A DNA stretch of 64,000 nt from assembly GCA_016787065.1 (NCBI GenBank), contig JAEUVD010000050.1:33644-97643 (forward strand). Direction: 5' to 3'. The notes under the pieces are model-generated. The model was not told the origin of the DNA. It did not search any database and was given only the letters and a program-made list of their open reading frames with translations. The stretch is from Chitinophagaceae bacterium (lineage in GTDB: Bacteria; Bacteroidota; Bacteroidia; Chitinophagales; Chitinophagaceae). Each line of letters opens with the position of its first letter. Position 1 is the first letter of the stretch. Position numbers and translations under genes: made by a program. Below are positions 46,702 to 56,456 of this stretch, piece after piece.

Positions 46702-47544
46702 CTACCCTATTTGTTCAACATTTGGTTCGCTCGCTTCCGTTGCGTCGGTTTCTGGTTTTCCAGCTTTTTTGATTTCGAAATCTTTGAAACCTTTGGACGC
46801 ATCGCCATTTATAGCGAGTTGCCCGGCTATAATCATTTCCCGAATGCGCCATTCAATAAATTTATCGGCAACCGTTTCGGGATTTTTTTTCAATACATCA
46901 TGAACCACTTTGCTCGCCTTAACAAAGTCGAACGCTACAGAGTTCACAATCATCGAATCAAAGTATGATTCAGGTTTAGAGCTTATTTTTTTACCTCCTT
47001 CATACACCCGAACCCATGTATTTTCCTCCACTAAACGTTTCCATTCATCGCCATCTACCTCAAATTCAGAAGGCGACACTTCTTTCAAAAGACGCTTCGT
47101 TTTAATAAATTCTTTTGGAAGCACTTCCGAAAAATTCTTGGGGTAAAAGATTTGTCCTTTTTCATTCAAAAACGGCAAACTATTAATATTAATAATATGA
47201 AACATGCCCGGCAATTCTTTGAAGAAAGGCAATAACCAATAATAAGCACAAACATCACTTACGCAAGGTGCCATCCACAAACAAATAGGTTCTTCCTCTC
47301 GAATGGCTCGAGCTATTGTAAGCAAAACATGTTTTTGGTCTGCAACTTCTTCTTTAAAAGATGCGTCGATGGTTTTCCAGAAGTCAGATCGAAGTGCTCC
47401 AAAGGTTGTGCCTTCGGTTTTTTGAATCGGGCCAATGCCGAGGGTATCTCGTAGTACTAAAATTTCTCCTGCTAAATTTTCATCTAATTCGAACGCTCCT
47501 TGGAGCTGTTTAGCAGCTTCATGTCCAACTATAAAATGTATCAC
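46702..47544 (-). CDS. DUF1835 domain protein
   Basis: 280 residues, GTG start at 47544. The opening IHFIVGHEAAKQLQGAF and ILVLRDTLGIGPI, and then ICLWMAPCVSDVCAYYWLLPFF, are DUF1835 features; the C-terminal part (RRLLKEVSPSEFEVDGDEWKRL-type, later FIEWRIREMIIAGQLAINGD) resembles DUF3658. Function unknown. The end of the protein is Ala/Glu/Asn-rich. TATTTTCG (47569-47576, one mismatch) lies 24 nt upstream. Confidence 0.82.
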   Translation of the reverse strand: MIHFIVGHEAAKQLQGAFELDENLAGEILVLRDTLGIGPIQKTEGTTFGALRSDFWKTIDASFKEEVADQKHVLLTIARAIREEEPICLWMAPCVSDVCAYYWLLPFFKELPGMFHIININSLPFLNEKGQIFYPKNFSEVLPKEFIKTKRLLKEVSPSEFEVDGDEWKRLVEENTWVRVYEGGKKISSKPESYFDSMIVNSVAFDFVKASKVVHDVLKKNPETVADKFIEWRIREMIIAGQLAINGDASKGFKDFEIKKAGKPETDATEASEPNVEQIG

Positions 47545-47705
47545 CGGTGGTATTCAATTTTGAGATGGCGAAAATAGCCTTGGAAGAGGGTATTCGCCGA
47601 CCGAAAGGGTATCAAACTTATACACACTTGTTAACGAACTCATACTTCTATCGTTTCCAGGTGTTGTATGTACTGCGCTTTTTTACCAATAAGGGTTTCA
47701 GAAAA

Positions 47706-49589
47706 TTAAACTTCTTCCTTATCAATTTCTACCTTAAGGTTGGCAATAATGAACTCCTGACGCTGCATTGTATTTTTTCCCATATAGTATTCGAGCATTT
47801 TCTGAATATGATCTTCACTACTCATCATAACTTGCTTGGTGCGCATCTCAGCTCCAATAAATAAGGCAAACTCATTCGGAGAAATTTCGCCAAGTCCTTT
47901 GAAACGGGTTATTTCTGGTTTGCCCGATAATTTAGTGATGGCTTCCTGCTTTTCACGTTCCGAGTAACAATAAATAGTTTCCTTTTTATCGCGAACCCTA
48001 AACAAAGGAGTTTCCAATATGTGCACATGACCGTTTCGAACAAGGTCGGGGAAAAATTGTAAGAAGAAGGTCATGATTAATAATCGAATATGCATACCAT
48101 CCACATCGGCATCGGTGGCTATTACGATATTATAATAGCGTAAACCTTCTATTCCTTGTTCTATATTCAACGCATGTTGTAATAAGTTCATTTCTTCATT
48201 TTCATACACTACTTTTTTACTCATGCCAAAGCAGTTCAGGGGCTTACCTTTTAGGCTGAAAACCGCCTGTGTTTCTACTTTGCGCGATTTCGTAATGGAT
48301 CCGCTAGCACTATCACCTTCGGTAATAAAAATGGTTGTTTCCAAACGTTTTACCTCCATTTCAGCTTTGTTCTTGCCTTCATACACTTCATCGAAATGAA
48401 ATTTGCAATCACGTAGTTTTCGGTTATGCAGATTTGCCTTTTTTGCGCGCTCATTCGCAATTTTCTTTATACCACTAAGTTCTTTACGCTCGTGCTCACT
48501 TTGCTCGATACGTTTTTTAATTGCATCGGCAACAGCAGGGTTTCTGTGTAAAAAATTATCTAACTCTTTCGTAAGATAATCCATCATAAAACTTTTCACC
48601 GAAGGACCTTTTACATCCATGTTGATGCTACCGAGCTTGGTTTTAGTTTGACTTTCAAAAACCGGTTCAACAACCCGAACGCTTACTGCTGCCACAATAC
48701 CGGTTCTAATATCACTGGCATCGTAATCCTTCTTAAAATAATCTCGTATCGTTTTTACGTAGGCCTCTCGAAATGCTTGCTGATGGGTACCGCCCTGCGT
48801 GGTATGCTGTCCGTTTACAAACGAATATATTTCTTCACCATAATTATTCGTATGTGAAATAGCTAATTCAATATCATTGCCTTTTAGATGAACAATAGGA
48901 TAACGTAAATCATCAGCATGGGTTTTACGTTCTAATAAATCGAGTAAACCATTCTTAGAAAGATATTTTTTTGAATTAAGTTGAATACTTAAGCCGGCAT
49001 TGAGGTAACAATAATTCCAAACCTGATTTTCTATATACTCATCAACAAACTTATAGTTCTTAAATACCGTAGCATCCGGACGAAAATAAATTTCCGTGCC
49101 GTTAGGTTCTTTAGTAGCAACTTCCTTATGTTCTTTCACAAGATAGCCTTTTTCAAACTCGGCCATTTTCATTTTCCCTTCGCGGAAACTCTTTACCTGA
49201 AACATGCTACTTAAAGCATTAACAGCTTTCGTACCAACGCCATTTAACCCTACCGATTTTTGAAACACAGAACTATCATACTTCGCACCGGTATTAATTT
49301 TGCTTACTACATCTACTACTTTTCCTAAGGGAATACCTCTACCATAATCGCGCACTTTTACTTCGCCATTCTTTACTTCGATTTCCACCTGACGCCCAAA
49401 ACCCATCGTATGTTCATCAATGCAATTATCCACGACCTCTTTTAGTAGCACATAAATACCATCATCGATACTGCTACCATCACCGAGTTTACCAATATAC
49501 ATACCTGGTCGTAACCGAATATGTTCACGCCAATCGAGCGATACAATCGAATCTTCGGTATAATTAGTTCCAGCCTTTTGTTCCGCCAT
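47706..49589 (-). CDS. parE: DNA topoisomerase IV subunit B-type (ParE/GyrB-like)
   Basis: 627 residues. GHKL ATPase with VVDNCIDEH, RDYGRGIPLG and GLNGVGTKAVNALS; transducer with QTKTKLGS; TOPRIM with ITEGDSASGS and ATDADVDGMHIRLL. EGDSASG and the DGMH variant are typical of the Bacteroidota topoisomerase IV branch, distinct from gyrB at 59061. It relaxes and unlinks daughter chromosomes with ParC. ParC is not downstream: DUF1835 follows after a 161-bp gap. Own exact -7 box 15 nt upstream. Confidence 0.93.
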   Translation of the reverse strand: MAEQKAGTNYTEDSIVSLDWREHIRLRPGMYIGKLGDGSSIDDGIYVLLKEVVDNCIDEHTMGFGRQVEIEVKNGEVKVRDYGRGIPLGKVVDVVSKINTGAKYDSSVFQKSVGLNGVGTKAVNALSSMFQVKSFREGKMKMAEFEKGYLVKEHKEVATKEPNGTEIYFRPDATVFKNYKFVDEYIENQVWNYCYLNAGLSIQLNSKKYLSKNGLLDLLERKTHADDLRYPIVHLKGNDIELAISHTNNYGEEIYSFVNGQHTTQGGTHQQAFREAYVKTIRDYFKKDYDASDIRTGIVAAVSVRVVEPVFESQTKTKLGSINMDVKGPSVKSFMMDYLTKELDNFLHRNPAVADAIKKRIEQSEHERKELSGIKKIANERAKKANLHNRKLRDCKFHFDEVYEGKNKAEMEVKRLETTIFITEGDSASGSITKSRKVETQAVFSLKGKPLNCFGMSKKVVYENEEMNLLQHALNIEQGIEGLRYYNIVIATDADVDGMHIRLLIMTFFLQFFPDLVRNGHVHILETPLFRVRDKKETIYCYSEREKQEAITKLSGKPEITRFKGLGEISPNEFALFIGAEMRTKQVMMSSEDHIQKMLEYYMGKNTMQRQEFIIANLKVEIDKEEV

Positions 49590-49604
49590 GTTTCAACATT
49601 TGGG

Positions 49605-49612
49605 CAAATGTA
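49605..49612 (-). promoter_or_regulatory. -7 promoter box of parE
   Basis: Minus strand reads TACATTTG (exact), 15 nt before ATG 49589. Confidence 0.6.
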
Positions 49613-49733
49613 TACGGAATGAATTTGGTTTGTGAATTTAGATTATACACAGAAACGTGGAAAAGGAAATCGGGTATTTCAATGCACATTCCTGTTGTAT
49701 TATAATAGTTACCGCTTAACTTTACCTCGTACT

Positions 49734-50726
49734 ATGAAGGTAATCATTCCGGTAGCCGGCGCAGGAACCAAGTTGCGCCCCCATACATACACGCAGCCTA
49801 AACCCTTAATTCCGCTGGCAGGTAAAACTATTCTCAGCTTTATTATCGATCAGTTTATTGAGGCAGGACAAACCAATTTCATATTTGTAATTGGCTATCT
49901 TGGCGATAAAATAAAACATTATGTGGAGGAATATTATCCGGAAATAAATGCCGAATTCGTTGTTCAACAAGAACGTTCCGGAACGGGCCATGCTATTTAT
50001 TTATGCAAGGAATTTGTTTCCGAAGGAGAAGAAATTACCGTGGTTTACGGTGATACCATTTGCGATTATGATTTTACCGAGGTTATGAAATCTTCAACTA
50101 CTGTTCTTGGAGTTAAGAAAGTGGATGACCCTCGCGATTTTGGTGTAGCAGAACTGAATACGGAAGGTTTTGTGACCCACGTGGTTGAAAAACCCAAAAT
50201 TCCTAAATCAAATCTCGCCTTGGTTGGAGTGTATAAAATTAATGAAACAGCGCGCATGTTTCAAATCATCGAGCATCAAATTCAATCTAAAAACGATTCA
50301 GAATATCATTTTACGGAAGTATTGGAAGCAATGCTAATGGCTCGTATTCCGATGAAAGTGTTTAATGTGCAAAATTGGTTCGATTGTGGAAAGAAGGAAA
50401 CGCTGCTCGAAACCAATGCAACTTTACTGAATAAAGTGGAATACGCTTCCGAAGAAATTCCATTTTTCGATAATACCATTATCATACATCCCGTAAGTAT
50501 TGCGGAAGGATGCGAAATTGAAAACTCTATCATAGGCCCACACGTAACTATCGGCGAGAAAACTACCATTCGCTCTTCGATGGTGAAAGATTCCATTATT
50601 GGTTCTTACTCGGTATTGGAAAAAGTGGTACTGCATTCTTCGCTCATTGGTAGCGATGCTTATGTTTGCGGAAATAGTCAGAGTTTAAACATCGGTGATA
50701 ATACTGAAATAGATTTAAGTAAATAA
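49734..50726 (+). CDS. Sugar-phosphate nucleotidyltransferase with left-handed beta-helix tail
   Basis: 330 residues from ATG 49734 (MKVIIPVAGAGTKLRPHTYTQPKPLIPLAG in outline). The signature GAGTKLRPHT...KPLIPL is the nucleotide-binding loop, and VVYGDTICDYDF, then DDPRDFGVAEL are the metal/sugar regions. The C-terminal part (about 250-330) has hexapeptide-like repeats (CEIENSIIGPHVTIGEKTTI, SSMVKDSIIGSYSVLEKVVL). It makes an NDP-sugar, probably dTDP-glucose or GDP-mannose type, for surface polysaccharide, consistent with the exporter genes downstream. The upstream in-frame ATG at 49632 has no family N-terminus. Confidence 0.88.
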   Translation: MKVIIPVAGAGTKLRPHTYTQPKPLIPLAGKTILSFIIDQFIEAGQTNFIFVIGYLGDKIKHYVEEYYPEINAEFVVQQERSGTGHAIYLCKEFVSEGEEITVVYGDTICDYDFTEVMKSSTTVLGVKKVDDPRDFGVAELNTEGFVTHVVEKPKIPKSNLALVGVYKINETARMFQIIEHQIQSKNDSEYHFTEVLEAMLMARIPMKVFNVQNWFDCGKKETLLETNATLLNKVEYASEEIPFFDNTIIIHPVSIAEGCEIENSIIGPHVTIGEKTTIRSSMVKDSIIGSYSVLEKVVLHSSLIGSDAYVCGNSQSLNIGDNTEIDLSK

Positions 50727-51710
50727 ATGAAATACTTCGGACAATTCAATGCCAATAGAACGGCACTTCACAATCGTATTACTACCTTATTTCAAATTGA
50801 AAAACCCATCATACAAGCAGGTATGATTTGGGCCTCCGGTTGGAAACTTGCGAGCGCGGTTAGTAATGCCGGCGGTCTCGGATTAATCGGTGCCGGTAGT
50901 ATGTATCCTTCTGTATTAGAAGAACACCTTCTTCAATGTAAAGCCGCAACCAACAAGCCTTTTGGAGTTAACTTACCCTTGTTATATCCGGATATAGATA
51001 AACATATCGACCTTATTATAAAGCATCAAGTGCCCATCGTTTTTACCTCGGCAGGAAATCCTAAAACATGGACGTCCACTTTAAAGCAGCATGGCATTAA
51101 GGTGGTGCATGTAGTATCCTCCGCGAAATTCGCTTTAAAAAGTCAAGATGCCGGAGTTGATGCCGTTGTAGCTGAAGGCTTTGAGGCAGGCGGGCATAAT
51201 GGTCGCGAGGAAACCACTACCTTGTGCTTGATACCTCATGTGCGTCAACAACTCGATATTCCGCTTATAGCAGCCGGCGGTATTGCCGATGGCGCATCGA
51301 TGCTGGCGTGTATGGTTTTAGGAGCTGAAGCGGTTCAAATAGGGAGTCGCTTTGTTTGTAGTCATGAAGCTTCAAGTCATACGGCTTTCAAGGAACAAGT
51401 AATTCAAGCCAATGAAGGGGATACGGAATTGGTTTTAAAGAAGCTAACTCCCGTACGTTTGCTAAAAAATGATTTCTACAATCAGGTTAAGGAAGCTGAA
51501 ACGCGTTGCGATAGTGCTGATAGTCTTGCTGCATTACTGGGTCATGGTCGTGCCAAAAAAGGAATGTTTGAAGGTGATTTAGTGGAAGGCGAATTGGAAA
51601 TCGGACAGGTTTCAGCGCGATTTAAGGAGATACTTCCGGCCTCAGAAATCATGGAAAATATATGGCAGGAGTTTAACAGCCTGTTTATTTCTTTGCAAAA
51701 AATTGTTTAA
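50727..51710 (+). CDS. Nitronate monooxygenase-family flavin oxidoreductase (copy 2)
   Basis: 327 residues. N-terminal KPIIQAGMIWASGWKLASAVSNAGGLGLIGAGSM-type block in outline, VVAEGFEAGGHNG, and the FMN-phosphate region IAAGGIADGASMLACMVLGAEAVQIGSRF. It is shorter than copy 1 and lacks its cysteine-rich tail; the two are only distantly alike. The ATG follows the sugar nucleotidyltransferase stop with no spacer, so the two share an mRNA. Its function in a polysaccharide set is unclear. Confidence 0.88.
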   Translation: MKYFGQFNANRTALHNRITTLFQIEKPIIQAGMIWASGWKLASAVSNAGGLGLIGAGSMYPSVLEEHLLQCKAATNKPFGVNLPLLYPDIDKHIDLIIKHQVPIVFTSAGNPKTWTSTLKQHGIKVVHVVSSAKFALKSQDAGVDAVVAEGFEAGGHNGREETTTLCLIPHVRQQLDIPLIAAGGIADGASMLACMVLGAEAVQIGSRFVCSHEASSHTAFKEQVIQANEGDTELVLKKLTPVRLLKNDFYNQVKEAETRCDSADSLAALLGHGRAKKGMFEGDLVEGELEIGQVSARFKEILPASEIMENIWQEFNSLFISLQKIV

Positions 51711-51720
51711 CAAAAACCAC

Positions 51721-51728
51721 TACTTTTG
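51721..51728 (+). promoter_or_regulatory. -7 box abutting the SLBB export gene
   Basis: TACTTTTG (exact), 6 nt before ATG 51735. It lies between the oxidoreductase stop and the export gene, so the exporter pair probably has its own promoter. Confidence 0.6.
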
Positions 51729-51734
51729 ACCGAT

Positions 51735-54149
51735 ATGCTAAAAAGAGGGTTATTATCTTTCCTGTTCTTACTTATAGGGTTTAGTTGTTTCGCGCAAACG
51801 GGTAATAGTGCCAATCCTTACAGTACGCATCCTTATCAAAGCAGTCCTTACACCGACCCAAACCAAAAAGATGATAATTTTCTGAAGAGAATGGATGACG
51901 GGCAGGAAGGTGATGACAAAAAAGGAAAAGAAGGAAATACCGACCCGGAAAAGAAAACCCTTACTAAAGAGCAAGCAGAGTTACTAAAAGATAATAATGT
52001 AAATCCGGAGGAATTGTTTTTAAAGGATGGCGATTATCAAAAGTATTTAGGACAAAACGAAAATATTTATTTCCAAAAATCAGATTCCCTAGATGAGGAA
52101 AAACGCTTAGCACGTAATACGAAAGAAATTGATACCACCGAACTCGGAAAAATAAGAAGGAAGAATAGAATTTATGGTGCTAACTTCTTTCGAAATAATG
52201 TGTTTGAATTATCCGATAAGTTAAGTAATGCTCCGCCAATGGATTATCGATTGGGGCCCGGCGACGAGTTAATTCTTTCTATTTGGGGCGATGCCGAATT
52301 ACAAGCCTCTTTTACCATAGCGAATGACGGTTCTATTTTTCCAAATAAAGTTGGTAAAATACATTTGAACGGATTAACGTTTGAAGAAGCTTCACAACTT
52401 ATTACTGCGCGTTTTAGAAAAGTGATTCCGAATAATTCTCATGTAGATATTCAAATGGGACGATCACGCTTAATTCGTATTACCATAGAAGGCGAAGTAG
52501 AGAAACCAGGAACGTATTCCATTTCCGCTTTTAATACTGCCGTAAACGCTTTGTTCAAAGCAGGTGGCTTAACAGAATTAGGTAACCTCCGTAAGATAGA
52601 AGTGAAGCGACAAGGTAGAACGATTGAGGTAATTGATTTGTACGAATATTTACAAAAAGGAAAATTTGCTGAGGAGTTTTATTTGGAAGATAATGATTAT
52701 ATCTATGTAGATGTTTATGAGAAATTGGTTCAAGCAGAAGGTAATTTCAAACGCCCCATGTTTTATCAGTTAACATCGGAGGAAGGCTTGTATGATTTGG
52801 TACAATTAGCAGGCGGCCCTTCATTTAATGCGCGTAAATCGCAAATTCAAATTAAAACAATTGCCTTAGAAGAAGAACACTATATCAATATTCCTGGGTA
52901 TCAAATTCTAGATAAAAATTCCGAAGATGATTATGTGTTGAAGGATGGTGATGTGATTACCTTAAAACCGGTGAATACAGGACTTCAAAATATTGTTCGA
53001 ATTGAAGGAGCCGTTAACTACCCGGATGAATATGAAGTAAAACAAGGGGAACGATTAAAGCAAATTCTAGATCGCGCTGGTGGTTTAAAATCGGATGCTT
53101 ATTTGCCTAAGGCCTTTGTTTTTCGCGGACAAAATCAATTAGAATCGAATGCAATAAAACTAGATTTACGTGATTTGGAAGCGGGAAGTCGGAGTAATAT
53201 TCTGATTCAAAAAGGAGATAAAATCAAAATTCTTTCCAATAGTAGTTTCGATGAGAAGTTTAAAATTGCTGTGCGTGGTTACGTGCGTAAACCCGGTGAT
53301 TTTGCTTTCCATAATAATTTAACACTGAAAGATCTCTTACTACTTGCCGGCGGATTAACCTTGGATGCCGAAAATGGACGTATAGAAATTTCGAACATTG
53401 TGGATAGTTTAGATAAGTACACACTTTCAAACAGTAATGGTGCGAACATAAAAATTATTTCCATAAACGCTAACTTAGAAATTGATGAAGTTTCGGAAAA
53501 GATTATCATCAAGCCAATGGATAGAATTTATGTTAGAAAGAAAGCGGAATTTCTTCCTATGAATCGTGTGGTTGTTGCAGGTGAAGTGAGCTATCCGGGT
53601 GAATATGTGTTTAATAAAAATGAACGTATTGCAGCGGTTGTGAAACGGGCAGGTGGACTTAACGATAATGCCTTCGCTAATGGGGCTAAGCTTTATAGAA
53701 AAGGAACCGGTATTATTGTTATCGATTTGCCGATGGCGATTAAGAATCCCGATTCTAAATACGATTTAGTTTTAAGTGATAGTGATGTATTGGTAATTCC
53801 TACCATTAATGATATCGTTTCGCTTCGCGGGGAAGTTCAAAGTCAGGTGAATGTAAAATTTGATAAAGACAATCAATCAATCAAATATTATATTGCTTCT
53901 GCCGGAGGCTTTGGTAACGACCCTTGGAAAAATCGTATCAACGTAAAATACCAGAACGGTAGAATAAAGAGTACCAAAACATTTTTAGGCGTACGTCGTT
54001 ATCCAAAAATCAAGGAAGGGTGTACGATAGTGGTTCCTAGGAAACCGGTTAAAGTGAATAAAACAAAATTCTCGGAAGTATTAACGTATGCATTGAGCAC
54101 CCTAACGACCTTGGCAACATTAGTGGTTCTTGCAAAAACTTTAAAATAA
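51735..54149 (+). CDS. Wza-like polysaccharide export protein with SLBB domains
   Basis: 804 residues from ATG 51735. A signal peptide (about 1-21), a polar linker (to about 150), then a polysaccharide export domain (about 165-265: YRLGPGDELILSIWGDAELQ, FPNKVGKIHLNGLTFEEA) and a series of SLBB domains (RITIEGEVEKPGTYSI, IVRIEGAVNYPDEYEVKQGE, VRGYVRKPGDFAF, VVVAGEVSYPGEYVFN, VSLRGEVQSQVNV). A single helix ends the protein (SEVLTYALSTLTTLATLVVLA), as in the outer-membrane span of Wza. It forms the outer-membrane channel for capsular or exopolysaccharide. Four nt from the Wzz-like gene. Confidence 0.93.
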   Translation: MLKRGLLSFLFLLIGFSCFAQTGNSANPYSTHPYQSSPYTDPNQKDDNFLKRMDDGQEGDDKKGKEGNTDPEKKTLTKEQAELLKDNNVNPEELFLKDGDYQKYLGQNENIYFQKSDSLDEEKRLARNTKEIDTTELGKIRRKNRIYGANFFRNNVFELSDKLSNAPPMDYRLGPGDELILSIWGDAELQASFTIANDGSIFPNKVGKIHLNGLTFEEASQLITARFRKVIPNNSHVDIQMGRSRLIRITIEGEVEKPGTYSISAFNTAVNALFKAGGLTELGNLRKIEVKRQGRTIEVIDLYEYLQKGKFAEEFYLEDNDYIYVDVYEKLVQAEGNFKRPMFYQLTSEEGLYDLVQLAGGPSFNARKSQIQIKTIALEEEHYINIPGYQILDKNSEDDYVLKDGDVITLKPVNTGLQNIVRIEGAVNYPDEYEVKQGERLKQILDRAGGLKSDAYLPKAFVFRGQNQLESNAIKLDLRDLEAGSRSNILIQKGDKIKILSNSSFDEKFKIAVRGYVRKPGDFAFHNNLTLKDLLLLAGGLTLDAENGRIEISNIVDSLDKYTLSNSNGANIKIISINANLEIDEVSEKIIIKPMDRIYVRKKAEFLPMNRVVVAGEVSYPGEYVFNKNERIAAVVKRAGGLNDNAFANGAKLYRKGTGIIVIDLPMAIKNPDSKYDLVLSDSDVLVIPTINDIVSLRGEVQSQVNVKFDKDNQSIKYYIASAGGFGNDPWKNRINVKYQNGRIKSTKTFLGVRRYPKIKEGCTIVVPRKPVKVNKTKFSEVLTYALSTLTTLATLVVLAKTLK

Positions 54150-54152
54150 TTC

Positions 54153-55139
54153 ATGGCAACTACCCTTGATTACATACAAGAGATTTTCCTTCAAATTAAA
54201 CGTCGTTTAATTATCATTATCATCTTGTGCGGAATCGTGTTTGTTGCTAGCTACTTGTATAATAAGTCGTTTAAAATAAAGTACGAAACATACTCAAAGA
54301 TATTTCCGCTCTCTATCAATAGCACTTCTGGTTCCGGTTCGTTAGAAGCCTTGAAAGCACAATTTGGCATGGGCGAAAAATCGGACCTCGATAAAATTTA
54401 TAATGTTATTGAGCTCGTAAATAGTAAGAATGTTTCGTTGAAAGTGGTATTGCAACCATCGCCTAATAAAAAATATAAACGACTAGCCGATTGGATTTTG
54501 GAGGAGTATAATGCAAACCTTCCCATGTTTGAAAAGAAGTTGAATGTAACCCCGAAGGATTCGGTAGATTATTATTATGCTGCAAGAGATATTTTGTTAG
54601 GACAAACAAGCGTGAATAGTGAGAAGACGGAGTTCTACACGATAACCACTTCTGCTTATTCAAAAGCGCTAGCACAAACACTCAACGAAGCTATACTAAC
54701 TCAACTTTCTTCGTTATATATTAGTATGACTACGGAGAAACCGCGATCTGATTTGAATAAAATACGTTTTATGCGCGATTCATTAAACGATGAATTAACT
54801 GCCGTAGAACGTCGTATTGCCGGCTATCGCGATGCGAATCAATTAGCTTCAAAAGTTTCGGTTCAAGTTCCTCAACGACAGTTAGAACGTAGTCGCGCAG
54901 AAATTGAAGAAATGTATGCGAATACCGCATCGGCCTATCAAAATGCTCGTTTTAAATTACTTTCGGAAAGTCCTATTTTTCAAATACTCGATAAGCCAGG
55001 TGAACCTTTCAATTCGATCATTCAACCGGCTAAAAAGAATGCGGCTATTCATTCCATATTGGCATTCGTTCTGTTAAGTTTTATATTTTCATCGGGCGTT
55101 TGGTTCAAAATGATAAAGGCTGAAATGGCTCGATCTTAA
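54153..55139 (+). CDS. Wzz-like chain-length / polysaccharide copolymerase protein
   Basis: 328 residues. N-terminal helix (about 15-35, LIIIIILCGIVFVASYLY), a large periplasmic part with a helical coiled region (about 195-265: SDLNKIRFMRDSLNDELTAVERRI), a C-terminal helix (about 300-322, SILAFVLLSFIFSSGVWF) and PGEP in the PxxP-like position before it. This two-helix layout is the Wzz/PCP type without a tyrosine-kinase domain. It works with the SLBB exporter upstream to set or export polysaccharide. Its TAA overlaps, tail to tail, the stop of the ABC permease gene (55136-55139). Confidence 0.85.
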   Translation: MATTLDYIQEIFLQIKRRLIIIIILCGIVFVASYLYNKSFKIKYETYSKIFPLSINSTSGSGSLEALKAQFGMGEKSDLDKIYNVIELVNSKNVSLKVVLQPSPNKKYKRLADWILEEYNANLPMFEKKLNVTPKDSVDYYYAARDILLGQTSVNSEKTEFYTITTSAYSKALAQTLNEAILTQLSSLYISMTTEKPRSDLNKIRFMRDSLNDELTAVERRIAGYRDANQLASKVSVQVPQRQLERSRAEIEEMYANTASAYQNARFKLLSESPIFQILDKPGEPFNSIIQPAKKNAAIHSILAFVLLSFIFSSGVWFKMIKAEMARS

Positions 55140-56449
55140 CTATATCGAATCCACTTAATTACTTCTTTCCAGCTGAGTTTCTTTCCGTACATTAAAATTC
55201 CTATACGGTAAATTTTTGCACTAAGCCATGTGAACAATAGAAATCCAAGAATTAGAAATACTATAGATAAAATGATTTGATAGGCTGGAACACCATAAGG
55301 TATTCTAGCCATCATTACGGTAGGTGAAGTTAACGGAAACATACTACCGAAAATCGACAATGCGCTGTTCGGATCTTTAATCGTTTGCATTGCAATGACG
55401 TAACTAAAAATGATAGGCATTGTTACCGGTAAGGCTAATTGTTGTGCTTCTTGCGGATCTTCGTTTACTAAACTACCAATGGCTGCAAACAACGCAGCGT
55501 AGGTAAAGTAACCACCGAAGAAGTATATTATAAAACAAGTAATAATGGTGCCCCAAGGTAACTGCGATAAACTTGCCAAGAGTTGCGAACCACCTTCAGA
55601 TGCTGCTTCTGCCATTTGTTTTTGCATAGCGGGGTCTTGCATCATCGGGTTTGTACCGATACCAGTATGGAGTTCGGGAACAAACAAGGGTAAAATAAAT
55701 CGCAACGAGCCTACCAATACTAGCCATAAACCCATTTGAGTTAAACATACTAATCCAATACCCAGTATTTTTCCTAACATGAGTTGAAACGGTTTAACGC
55801 TCGATATGATAACTTCTGCAATTCGACTTGTTTTTTCTTCCATTACACCGCGCATCACGGAAGAACCATACAATAATAAAACCATATACATCAAAATGCC
55901 GATACCGATACCGCATATCATTGCCGCCTCTGCATTGGTTTCTTTATTGTCTTTCAAACTATACGATCGAAGAGGAACCTCAGCTGCATTGATACTATCA
56001 ATCTGACTAATATTAACACCGGCATCTTGTAACAATTTAGTGGAATACAGCGAATTAATCTGGCCTTGAATGTATGATTTCAAAGTTATGCTCACACCTT
56101 CATCACTATACATGACAACACTATCTAATTTGTTATCACGAAAAGGAAAAATGCGTACGACAACATCAGCTTCTTTTCTATTTAAAAAATCAGCATCACT
56201 TTCTCCTTGATTGGGTTGGGCATAAACCAACGTACTGGAGGTTTCGGTGGTATCGAATTTATGTTGAAAATAGGCACTCTGATCGTCGATTACGATAGTT
56301 TCTTTTCCTGAACTTTTTGCTGCGAAATAGGAAATCATAGCAATGAGTCCGGTTATTAAAATCGGAATCAGAAAGGTTGTAACCAAAAACATTTTTTTCT
56401 TTACACGCGTTAAGTATTCGCGTTTTATGATAATGAGAACTTTATTCAT
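55136..56449 (-). CDS. ABC-2 type export permease
   Basis: 437 residues from ATG 56447-56449 (MNKVLIIIKREYLTRVKKK). One N-terminal helix (about 20-42), a large outside domain (45-180), then about five helices (from 185: AEAAMICGIGIGILMYMVLLLYG, MGLWLVLVGSLRFILP and the FFGGYFTYAALFAAIGSLVNEDPQEAQQLALP signature in outline). It is a NatB/Ywfl-like ABC-2 permease, forming with the ATPase gene an exporter of the sodium-extrusion or drug type. The permease starts 7 nt after the ATPase stop. Substrate unknown. Confidence 0.9.
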   Translation of the reverse strand: MNKVLIIIKREYLTRVKKKMFLVTTFLIPILITGLIAMISYFAAKSSGKETIVIDDQSAYFQHKFDTTETSSTLVYAQPNQGESDADFLNRKEADVVVRIFPFRDNKLDSVVMYSDEGVSITLKSYIQGQINSLYSTKLLQDAGVNISQIDSINAAEVPLRSYSLKDNKETNAEAAMICGIGIGILMYMVLLLYGSSVMRGVMEEKTSRIAEVIISSVKPFQLMLGKILGIGLVCLTQMGLWLVLVGSLRFILPLFVPELHTGIGTNPMMQDPAMQKQMAEAASEGGSQLLASLSQLPWGTIITCFIIYFFGGYFTYAALFAAIGSLVNEDPQEAQQLALPVTMPIIFSYVIAMQTIKDPNSALSIFGSMFPLTSPTVMMARIPYGVPAYQIILSIVFLILGFLLFTWLSAKIYRIGILMYGKKLSWKEVIKWIRYS

Positions 56450-56456
56450 GGTATGT

